64,000 bases of DNA, from assembly GCA_947095585.1 (NCBI GenBank), contig OX352763.1:28073462-28137461 (forward strand). The letters are read 5' to 3'. The translations under genes were made by a program, and so were the position numbers. This DNA comes from Nephrocerus scutellatus (lineage: Eukaryota > Arthropoda > Insecta > Diptera > Pipunculidae). Shown in pieces: positions 55,000-64,000 of this stretch. Position 1 is the stretch's first letter, and every line of letters starts with the position of its first letter. Under the pieces are notes generated by a model. That model did not search any database. It saw only the letters and a program-made list of their open reading frames with translations, and was not told the DNA's origin.

Positions 55000-56685
55000 T
55001 TTTTTTTTGTTTTTAATCAAACCTCATACATTTTATACCCCTCCCTCATTATAGAGTAGGGTAGGGTACATTTGTTTAAAAATTTATTGAGCATGGAGAT
55101 ATGAAGAATATTTGAAATACGAAACTTTTGGAAAACTTTTAATTTTTCAGCTTACAAGTCAAGCATGATAGTCTGCTTAATTTCGTTGCTAAACTTAATC
55201 CTCATTTGTGTGTCTATATAAGAGTATATGATTAGATTTTTTTATTCACTGATTCTGATTCACACTAACTCCCTTATTTTGGTTCATTCGCCTCGTGGTT
55301 TGTATGAATTTTGTAAACATTTTCCCCCATAAGCGGATGGATGCAGCCACACTTATTGCGTATTCGTCACAATCGGAAGATGCAAATTATTCTGCGTCCT
55401 GATAACGAAAGCGATTCCTTCTTGCCCTCTTGTACTTCAATGCTCTTCAACAATACAGACGAACTCCATTAATAAGCACGAATCAAGTGTATAATAAATT
55501 TATTTATAACTTTGCAGTGTACGCAATCCACTTACAAGCTACAGACAAGTGCTTGTCTTGTGTCGCCATCGCCAGTGTCCAGAAAGGTTACCAGTTGGAC
55601 AGAAGAGAGTGGGAGACCACTTGAGTCGTCATCGTCACATGCACTCGTAAATCAGATAGCAATGGCGGCGGCTGGCAATTGTACGTTGGTGTTATTTTCT
55701 CCAACTGTCCTATTTGAATAGGTACACACACACATACATATACCTACTCGTTAGTCTTTTTTTTCTCCTCAAGTTTCTTTTGAACGAGAAATCCTATGAC
55801 TAATCGATAATCTATTAGCCTAGTGGCTGATTGATAATTCTATCAGTCAGCAGACAGCCACTTTAACCGCAATTAACATACTTAGATACTTAGTTGCTGA
55901 TGGTTGACTCAGTTTTACAAGCACAAAACATTCACTTTTGTAACACGAGTATGAGGTGGTGCGGTGTCTTGCTTTAGTGAAATTGTATTACTGATTGCGA
56001 AAACGATAATCAATTGCCAATTGAAGTATCACTCATTACTCATTGCGCTTTAAGGTCAATAGTTTTTCAAATGACTCAAATAATTGTTCGTCAGCGAATT
56101 GAGGGGTGATTGGAAGCAAGGATACAAAGTAGATTAAATTCCTTTTTTTAGATTATTAATTGTTTTTTCGAATTTGTTCTTTAACTAAGAGTATATTTTG
56201 AAATTATGATGACAACATTACTCCTTTAACACCGTAAAGTGAACGCAATTGATCAGGTTGTACGGGGTGTATTTTTTTAAGTCTCCCAAGAAAGGGTGTA
56301 ACATGGTCGCTCGGGTGACGATTGCCGGTCAACCAGGATTCTTCTTGTCGGTGTGTTACAAATTTAAAGACAATGAGCCGCTCACAAAATTTCAGCCCTC
56401 TGGGTCGTGCGAAAGGTGGTTGAAAAATACCTAAAAAACGAGAAAATGACGCGATTTCAACCCAACACACGCGCTACATGCGGCACGCGACACGCGTCAT
56501 ACTCGGAATATAAAAAATGCTAGACTTAGACACTCACAAATTTTCAGTTAGTTAAAAAGGCCCTCAAAGAAGTCGAAAACAAAATTTTCTACCCATCACA
56601 CGCGCTTGGTACGCAACATTTTTACGTTCAGTCGCTAGCTTACATTCGTCATCGAACCAGTTTATTTTACGCCCGGCATCTCATC
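55000..56685. other. Gene-free intronic stretch
   Basis: No supported gene. The opposing frames at 56204-56470 lack family resemblance. Confidence 0.4.
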
Positions 56686-56689
56686 CCCA

Positions 56690-57000
56690 GGCCCATAGAA
56701 TCCGTTGCGCCTGTAGCGTCGACGTATTCGATGAATTTGCCGTATGTAACACAAAGAGGTGACCCAATGAATACGTTGCCGTCGTAGAGGCAAATGCCAA
56801 CTTAAACTTCAAGCTACCTTAGAGAGAACTGTCAAAGCATTTGCCGGAGAGAAAAGTTGAAAGTTGGTCAACTTTTCGCGTTGCTTTCGTCACATGCTTT
56901 TCCTATGGGTCACTTCCCATAAGAATGTGTATTATTCGTTGATCTGTCAGTTTCATACGTCGCACCAACGGACGCAACGGATTCTATGGGCGGGTCCCTT
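56690..57000. mobile_element. Hairpin MITE-like element
   Basis: Ends GCCCATAGAATCCGTTGCG occur in opposite orientation at 56691 and 56992. The arms continue with CGACGTAT, TGTAACACA-like and GGTGACCCAATG/AGTGACCCATAGG. Total about 310 bp with a loop near 56800-56870. No protein is encoded. Confidence 0.6.
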
Positions 57001-57014
57001 TACTCTCCCTGCAT

Positions 57015-57600
57015 TTAGGGATGCAATCCACGCTCGGATCACCATGTCCTAGTCCCCATTGGTACCTCGGTACGTTGCGAGTTGCTCTATCAGGAGATAC
57101 CTCGCAACAACCAAATTATTATTATTATTATTATTGTTATTATATATATACTAGCTGTACCCGGGCGCTTTGCTACCCGCCCACTGACGCCACGCCCACT
57201 TACACCCGCGTGTCCCGGCTGCCCCATCACACTGACCCCCGCCCACTGACCTCCCGCCCACTGACCTCACGTCCACTGACCACCCACCCATTGACCTCAT
57301 ACACACTGACCCACTGCCCACTGAACTCACACCCACTGACCTCACACCCACTGACGCCACGCCCACTTACACCCGCGTTTCCCGGCTGCCCCATCCCGAT
57401 GACCACCGCCCACTGACGTCACGCCCACGGTCCAAATTTTGTCAACGACTTTCTTTTTATTTAAATATTATATGGTGTGAATTTGAGCCAAATCGTTCCA
57501 TAAATACTACCACAAAAACAATGTTCGGACTATAGCCAAATCAGTCCAGTCGTTCTCAAAAATTTTTTTTGTTTTTTTTTTTTTCACCTAGCGGTATTTT
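57015..57600 (+). repeat. Composite: RTE scrap, (ATT)n, then GC-rich minisatellite element
   Basis: 57030-57052 matches 22066-22090 in reverse complement (GTGATCCGAGCGTGGATTGC), an RTE-like LINE scrap. (ATT)n spans 57115-57140. An element begins TACTAGCTGTACCCGGGCGC at 57150. It contains a C-rich minisatellite at 57178-57428 (CCCACTGACCTCAC-type units of 12-17 bases, with a longer ACACCCGCGT-containing unit twice), then an AT-rich tail with CAGTCCAGTCGTTCTCAAAA. Confidence 0.6.
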
Positions 57601-58003
57601 TTAAATTCTCTATATTAACTTCGCATGCACGTGGCTGGCTGGTTGGCTGGCTGGCTGGTCAGATTTTCTGATCAATTTTTAGCCCACTTCCCATGGCCCG
57701 ATTTTATTGAAATTTTGCACACATGTATATTTCCGGTGACAATACTTTCTACTAAATTTGAGGCCCCTCAGACCTCGGGGTCGGGGGGCTCCCATACAAA
57801 TATTTTACAAAATGTACCCGATTTTCTTTAAATTTTGTACACATGTGTGTCTTCGATGGAAAACACTTTTTGTAAAAATTTGGAGCGATCGGCCCCTTAG
57901 GGACCCCAATATACAATTTTTAAATATCGCTATATGGCATCAGATCACGGCAAAGCGGTCTGAGCTCTGTGCTTTGTGAGCAGCGCTGTTCGCTGCCGCT
58001 GCG

Positions 58004-58044
<41 letters not shown>

Positions 58045-58090
58045 CTCCGATTAGAGAATTTACAAGAAAAATTTTAATTTTTATTGCTTG
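57600..58090 (+). repeat. TAAATTCTCTA minisatellite/TIR family, compact copy
   Basis: 5' end TTAAATTCTCTATATTAACT (57602), then a (TGGC)n-rich tract, GATCAATTTTTAGCCCACTTCCC and one or two array units. A (GT)n microsatellite sits at 58010-58040. The 3' end GATTAGAGAATTTACAAGAA is at 58049. This is the best copy for defining both ends. Confidence 0.7.
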
Positions 58091-58171
58091 TTTTTTTTTT
58101 CACTTTAAAACCTATTCTCATACCTACAGTGCATTTAATAACATTTTGTCCTGGCACACATATGCGAAGAT

Positions 58172-58395
58172 GTTAATAATAATAATATTCGGCGCGACAG
58201 ACCATTGCGGTCCTACAAGTTAAGGCCGGCTCCGAACGGCAAATTGAGAAGCCTTCCGTCACAAGTTATTACTCGCAGAACGTTTATCATCCATTCGCGG
58301 GAGGTCAGGCACAGTGAAAAATACTTTTGGTTTTGAACCACGAACATTCTGCTCAGTAGCCACGCGCATTTCCACTGTGTCCACTCCGCCCTCCT
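58172..58395 (-). mobile_element. tRNA-derived SINE (S2), near full length
   Basis: Minus strand: a degenerate A-box region (GGAGTGGACACAGTGGA), GTGGCTACTGAGCAG as in S1, and a diverged B box (GTGGTTCAAAACC). The body has TATTTTTCACTGTG, GAGTAATAACTTGTGACGG, TTCTCAATTTGCCGTTCGG and TAACTTGTAGGACC. It ends GGTCTGTCGCGCCGAATATT followed by a (TTA)n tail. Confidence 0.7.
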
Positions 58396-58399
58396 CCTC

Positions 58400-59980
58400 G
58401 TAAAAGTTGCTCACTATCCAAAAAAATTTAATAATTATAATTATTACACACGGAACGCCAATTTTGTGAGTAGGTTTTAGAATAGTATATTACATAACGA
58501 GCGAGGAAAGTGGAGTTTATCGTGCGAGTAAGAAGCTTGGCGGAAATCTAAAGAGCACGATGAGCACTTTTCTGCGAGTAATGTACCTTATTTTTCACAC
58601 GACCAAACCGTTTTATGCGCAATGCAACATTACTCTGGGATTGTATGTTCGCTGTGACTGTAGTAAATAACAAAAGTATTTTATATGTTAACTCACTAGT
58701 GTGCATAACGTCTGCTTTCGAAGCTAGGTTATAGTGTATGAAAGAGTCACTTTCGTCTAGGGGTTCTTCCTGCAAAAATAACCGGACACCAACTTTATTC
58801 AAGGTTGTTTGATGGATATCCCTTCACAAGCGAAACGCCAGTTTAAAGATGCATTTGGGAAAAAGTCACGAGTCAAATTTTAAATTCTTTAACCATTTAT
58901 TGCATGAAAAATTTAAAAAACCAACTTTGCTTCTGAATTTCCTCTGAAACAGATTGTAAAGTAGACAAATAAATGTATGTGAACTAACGACAAGCGAGGC
59001 TTTAATTAGGTAATATGATAAGCACTAACCACGGCCACGCAGATTGCAATGTATGTGTGCGTGCGGCTTAGCGGTCTTACAGCAAATAACAATGATTCTA
59101 TCTGAACCTCCGTTGCATTTGAAACGCTGACTCTTTGGTCACTGGCGTATCCATCGGATTAAGTGCGAAAGTAGTATTAGATGATGACAGAAAAGGCAAC
59201 CTTCACTACCGCTAATGCTCGAACAGTTAAGAAGTTTGCTTGAATATCTGTGTATAATACATTTATATAACCAACAAAGTGTTATGCATTGTTGTGTCTG
59301 CATTGAATCATTTAATGTTAAAGTTAAATGACAATATGACAAAATTGTAAGTAGAGCCATAAATTGTTGTTGTTCTTCACCCCCGAACAAACAAACAAAC
59401 GGTGCAATATGACACGAAACTACGTCAAGCGCTGAATGTGTCAGTAGTGTATGTACTGCCGGCCCAGTTGTGATTGTAAGTACAAATTTAATGGACAAAT
59501 AATTCTTCATTCTGCCTTGTTCGTCTTCCCGGCAACCTCCCGTCGACAATTTGTGTTACTGAACCGCCCGGCTGGCATATTAAATCCTTCATGGTCAAGA
59601 CAAATTGCATTCCATTGTGCGATTGTGCCACATCGTTCGTCAAAGACGACGACGACAACGGCAACTAACAATCGCCGGCAAAAATAATAATATTTATAAA
59701 GTATGCCTATGAACTTACATTATTTTGTTGTTTGCTCTCTGCGGAATAAGAAATATGCATTTCATGTGCACGACACGATAATAATGACATCATCACAACC
59801 AAGTGACACCGAAGTGGCCAACATGTGAGTGAACGCAGCTGACTAACATTGGGCTGTGATTACAGGGGCCGGCGGTCGAAGCGTTAATAAATCCAAAGGC
59901 TGTAATTTTGTCAATTGTGAAAAGCCAGATGAAAGATTTTGACGAAAATCTGACAACCGGAAGTGACAGGTTTTCGAGTT
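58400..59980. other. Gene-free intronic stretch
   Basis: No recognised gene, RNA gene or transposon end. Confidence 0.4.
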
Positions 59981-59984
59981 TTGC

Positions 59985-60480
59985 AAATAACTCAAAAAGT
60001 ATAGTACTTAACGAAAGCATTCCATGCTGCACGGACGATACGAGATAGTATTTTGGTCCATTCTCTACGAAGATCTGTCTTCAATGCGTTCACACTTTCA
60101 TATCTTTTTGTCGACACCTTGGCCTCCAAAATGACCAAATGAAGAAGTCCATTGGATTCAAGTCTGGTTAGTATTGAGTCCATTGTTCCAAAGAAATTAA
60201 ATTTGGATCCTGACTTTGTAAAAATTGTTGTGTTAAATGAGCTAGTTGGAATCTCCAGCGGTTGTTACCGATTGTTTTGTATGCCCAAGGTAGCAACTCA
60301 TATTTTAATACCTTTTTCCGGTACACTTCTTGATTCACTTTTTGGCGTCCTGATCGATAAAGGCAAGCGGAGAACGACCATTTGCAGTTACAGCTGCCCA
60401 AGGCATGACAGAAGCAGGAGGTTGTTTGCGGGGGGCAACTCGCTTATCCAAATTGTCGTTGGACTTGCCCTATAACCACA
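59985..60480 (-). mobile_element. Tc1/mariner-superfamily transposase fragment
   Basis: Minus-strand readings: VNQEVYRKKVLKYELLPWAY, then PDLNPMDFFIWSFWRPR in one frame and ILEAKVSTKRYESVNALKTD followed by LRREWTKILSRIVRAAWNAF in the next. This is the second half of a transposase, frame-shifted within the DLNPMD region. Confidence 0.75.
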
Positions 60481-60594
60481 CACACGATCATCGAGATCGT
60501 TGCGTTGCGTTCGTGCAGGCTTATTAGCTATTTTTATCTTTCAAGTGCGTCAAGCCGTTGTTAAATCTAGCACCTTTTCAATCTTTATATAATG

Positions 60595-60930
60595 GTAATG
60601 GTAACGCGTAAATGGTTTCGCATCCTTGTAATGCTCGGCTGTATGCTTGGCAGAGCTTGGTCATTAAGGAAAATGAGGAGAAAAGAGGAGATGTCTATGA
60701 GCCTGTGTTTTGAATGCTGATCTGTATATTCAATCTAGCAGATGCAAGGTAGTTTACGAGCACCTTACCAGACATGATAATTGTACGCAAGTTTGGGCCG
60801 AATTAACGCCTTGCAGATTGTAGCCAGTTCAGAGGAAGTAAAGGATATCTTGAACCGTGTGAAAAAACCTAAACCTATTTTGCAGCATACTGAGATGCAT
60901 GTGCCATTCATGGATAATGGCTGTTCGCTA
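60595..60930 (-). mobile_element. CR1/Jockey-type LINE tail, copy 4
   Basis: Parallels 61245-61810. Shared blocks include ATGCTCGGCT(G/A)TATGCTTGG, CTAGCAGATGCAA(G/A)GTAGTTT and AAAACCTAAACCTA. The coding sense is on the minus strand. Very degenerate. Confidence 0.6.
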
Positions 60931-61244
60931 AGAAGAAAGATTCAAGCATTGGTTTAAGAGTTAAACGTGCTCAACATAAGTAGTTGTTTGAGTTCCACAT
61001 GAGAAGTGGAGGGACATTCCTCAAACTTATATGAGAAGCTGAGAACTGGATTAGAAGTAATAGACAAGAGTTCGTTATTAAGAATGAGAAAGTGTGTCGG
61101 GCATTTATGTGATGAATTTCAGATTTAAAACCTTCCGAAACAACGTGAGCGGTCCAAAAAGTTTCTAATCTATTGAAGCAGTTTATCATCGATGCATTTT
61201 AACAAAGAGCTTTTTTTATTTTTTTTATATTTCGCGCACGCTTC

Positions 61245-61810
61245 AGGGGTTCGCATTTATAGTGCTCGGCTATATGCTTGGCACAGCGTGGGCGTTAAGA
61301 AAAAGGAGGAGAAAAGATGAGATGTCTATGAGCTTGTGTTTTGCCTGTGGATCATAGTGATGTGGGAAGACACAGCTTGGAAGAGCATTCCACATACGTG
61401 TTGTACGGCTGAAGAACGAATCTCTGAATTTAACTGTACGTCCGAAGATGGGCATGAGGATAAACTGATGAGCATTTAGAGCGCCATGAGTATTGCGAAT
61501 TCAAGGAGAGGTGGCATGCAGCTGGCTATTTCTCTTGAGCACCGCTGGTAGAAGAAGCGATAAAACAGTGACAAGCAGGAAACGTTCCTACGGTGTTCAA
61601 GCGAATCTGTTGATTTCGCTATATTTGCGTCACCAAAAAGTTTTATCGCGCGGTTTTGTATTCTATCTAGCAGATGCAAAGTAGTTTTAGGCGCACTAGA
61701 CTAGATAAGGCAATTGTACTCAAGTTTAGAGCGAATAAAAGCCTTGTACATATAGAAGCCAGATCACAGGGAGTACAATATTTCTTGCTCCAGGCTAGAA
61801 AACCTAAACC
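61245..61810 (-). mobile_element. CR1/Jockey-type LINE tail, copy 5
   Basis: Minus-strand frames: LDRIQNRAIKLFGDANIAK and LFYRFFYQRCSREIASCMPP (61679-61476), then FGRTVKFRDSFFSRTTRMWN followed by ALPSCVFPHHYDPQ (61455-61330). The frames are offset by one shift. This is the fullest tail of this lineage in the window. Confidence 0.75.
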
Positions 61811-61959
61811 TAAATGATGCCAAACTCTGCCAATCTGCCAATATCTCACTGTTCGGTGAGATTTGCCATCAAATCACCAGTGGAACGTTGCCCACAAAAT
61901 CCGTACTGCCGGTCACAAAGGACTCCGTGAGTTTCAAGATATTTCGTGAGCTAATAGTT

Positions 61960-62260
61960 AATCAGCGTTTCCATGACCAGGAATTGATGTTAGTGCTATT
62001 GATGTACGAAGAAGGAGAGCACGTTTTGCCTTTTTTGGGTAATGCTGGACAAAAGCTGTTTTCGTAGTCTCGGAAAGAGTCCAGGAGAATAGGGTAGTTG
62101 AAAAAGCTTAGGTAATGGTAATGCCAGGGTTCATTTTTCAGTATCCGTCGGATGTTTCTGTCGGACACGTGCTTGATGGATTTCGCTTTATTCGTGCTTT
62201 CACTTTGCGAGCCATTTTTGGTGATGTTGCTGTTTTGGGAAGGCCACCTCAATTGCAGTT
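61960..62260 (-). other. Possible transposase N-terminal relic
   Basis: Minus-strand reading SESTNKAKSIKHVSDRNIRR, then ILKNEPWHYH. An overlapping frame reads MARKVKARIKRNPS. Both resemble the helix-turn-helix start of Tc1/mariner-type transposases (…VSDRxxRRILK…). Support is weak; no catalytic part or TIR was found. Confidence 0.35.
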
Positions 62261-62264
62261 TGCG

Positions 62265-63875
62265 ATGCTACCAGTATCGTTGTAACGTTGGTGGTCCAAA
62301 ATACAAACATTTTGTTCAGATTCAAATACTGGAGCTTCTTGACAAAGCCGGTTGGTACTTTCCAGCCAAAAACAGTGCAGTTTCATTCACTGTTTCGTTT
62401 GATTTCCATGTTTTAATACCCCTTTCAAATACGACGTATATCGATATCTTCTGTAGACAACAGAACTGACTTTGGGATGCCAAAATATGAGCGCGCTGTC
62501 ATCAACCGTTTGGCAATTACAGCAGCGTTAGGTTAGTAACACTTTGTCGTCGGTCCCTGTATAAAATGAGGTGTTTGTAGGGGGGCAGTTATGTTGATTA
62601 TGATATGCACATTGCATTGAAACTAAAAACTCGAGTAGAATTTCATTTTTGTGTCCACCATTTTGCCGATGAGCATTGCAGGCGGGCTGTCGGTCGACTT
62701 GTATCCTGACTGCCGCCGCGATATCAATGTGATTCTCATGTTACATACTTAAATTATAAGCTCAACGAACGGAGGGCAACACATCTCACGCCGGTAACGT
62801 GACGTCACGTTATAATATATTTTTTATTTGTCGCTCTGACAGCCTGCGAGCGAAGCTTCAATTTGACTTTGTGAGCGGGTAATATGATATGTAATATTCC
62901 TTTTCAACTTTAATTCCACTCCTTGGATTATGCATTTCCATTTGACACGCTTCTGCAATCAATAAAATGTTATAAATAGAATTCTCTTGTTATTCTCCAA
63001 TCTTTCAGCGGCAAAATGCGATGCAACGTCATAATGCAATGTGACTTGTTGTATAGTAAATGTGTTATGTGTCTCTGCTAGAGTAGAATATGTATCGATT
63101 TCCCTTCCCGCTTATCACATCGGAAGGAATTTTATGTGAGTGCGGCGGCACTTAAACCAGATTTGCGCTGTGGGTGGTAAATTGACAGTGCTGTCAGTGC
63201 ACGAACAAAAAAAAGTGTGCCACCGCCAAAGCCGTTGTTTATTGAAAGTCTAACCAACTGAGGAACACCCACCGCCGGTTCTTCTCTTCTGCTTATATTG
63301 TTATGTGTTACATGGAAATCGCTTTGACTTTTTTTGTGAAAGAAAAGTGGAGCAGCACCTATTTTTTTACAAAGAAATAGTTTGCATTTTTTCTAAACAG
63401 ATGATTTAGATTATATGCAGTTCAATATCTAATTGCTATTTTAATTATCTCGTTGATAATATAAACCAAATGTGAAACTATGTTCAAATTATAACAGAAC
63501 TGAATACACCTTAGGTTCTTATAAAATGTCTTCGTTTTGCACGTACATGGTATCGTTTAACGATTCTAGGGTTACACCTATTGACCACAAATTTTTCATT
63601 AAACATTCCTTGTGTTTATTGCTTATATTGCTTAATTTGTTTGTATTTATTCATTTTTGTTAAAAATGACTAAAGGTAATTAAAATAATTACATTATAAA
63701 ATATGTCAAAATTTTTATTTCTTGGTATCTTCATAAATCATCAAATAGCTTTGGCCACCATTACGTTAAACGCCTCAATTTATATATATATAGGGAAAAT
63801 CAATTAAATAATACTAAAGATATCAGTATCAGTGATATCCTGATATCCACACGTTTCACTCTCATGTGTCTGACA
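62265..63875. other. Gene-free stretch
   Basis: AT-rich. No gene, exon or element end is recognised, including no convincing second exon for the gene that begins at 32847. Confidence 0.4.
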
Positions 63876-63879
63876 GCAA

Positions 63880-64000
63880 AGGACTTTCCGAGCAGGATCC
63901 TCTTCGCTCATGCGAGCTAGGTGACCTGCCTACCGGAGCCTACCGATGTTTATTCTCCTCATTATGTCGACATCGCGGTAACGCTCCTAGATCTCATTAT
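63880..64000 (-). mobile_element. RTE-like LINE tail running off the window
   Basis: GCGAGCTAGGTGACCTGCC, TATGTCGACATCGCGGTAACG and TAGATCTCATTAT match 42835-42920 and 46545-46630, the EIYERYRD...WAGHL tail of the RTE-like family on the minus strand. Confidence 0.75.

Noticed and set aside
56204..56470. 88-codon minus-strand frame
   Set aside because: An opposite-strand frame of similar length overlaps it. Neither has recognisable motifs.
57178..57428. CRISPR-like array
   Set aside because: Units are contiguous and degenerate with no unique spacers, and the DNA is eukaryotic.

Overview
The window looks like nuclear DNA of a higher fly (Diptera, Schizophora). Spliced genes use GT-AG introns. 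The predicted proteins match Drosophila snf, par-6 and the ER glucosidase I gene almost residue by residue, while the space between genes is far richer in transposons than in D. melanogaster. A tephritid-like fly is my best guess but is not proven. snf and par-6 are X-linked in Drosophila, so the segment probably belongs to Muller element A.

Layout. 0.5-5.0 kb: a 5'-truncated RNase H-bearing LINE and other repeat debris. 5.2-7.8 kb (+): single-exon glucosidase I (GCS1). 8.2-9.0 kb (-): snf, two exons, convergent with GCS1. 9.4-11.1 kb: a dispersed repeat, a hairpin, a mariner 3' half and a diverged direct duplication. 11.7-14.2 kb (+): par-6, five coding exons. 15.4-18.0 kb: LINE fragments, including a nucleic-acid-binding ORF1. 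18.1-20.0 kb (-): an eight-exon pickpocket-type DEG/ENaC channel. 20.3-24.6 kb: a tandem dimer, LINE debris, an RTE-like LINE and a tRNA-derived SINE. 25.1-30.7 kb (-): a ten-exon, 641-residue anoctamin (TMEM16) whose 3.0-kb second intron is filled with LINE fragments. 32.4-32.9 kb (+): 5' leader and first coding exon (25 codons) of a gene whose next exon is not found; everything to 64 kb appears to be its first intron or intergenic DNA.

The last 31 kb is a transposon graveyard: RTE-like and RNase H LINEs, CR1/Jockey-type LINE tails, three Tc1/mariner-type lineages, a tRNA-derived SINE family (five pieces), an inverted pair of about 0.5-0.6-kb MITEs, two further hairpin or TIR elements, and a minisatellite-bearing family ending in TAAATTCTCTA with about eight pieces across the window.

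The host genes are unrelated housekeeping, polarity and channel genes with separate promoters; there is no operon-like logic. The most novel material is the mobile elements: the MITE pair with a resolvable empty site, the SINE family, the minisatellite/TIR family, and a LINE that carries a mariner-like element that in turn carries a satellite array. Exon boundaries were assigned by hand from splice motifs and reading-frame continuity. Repeat limits are approximate unless stated.
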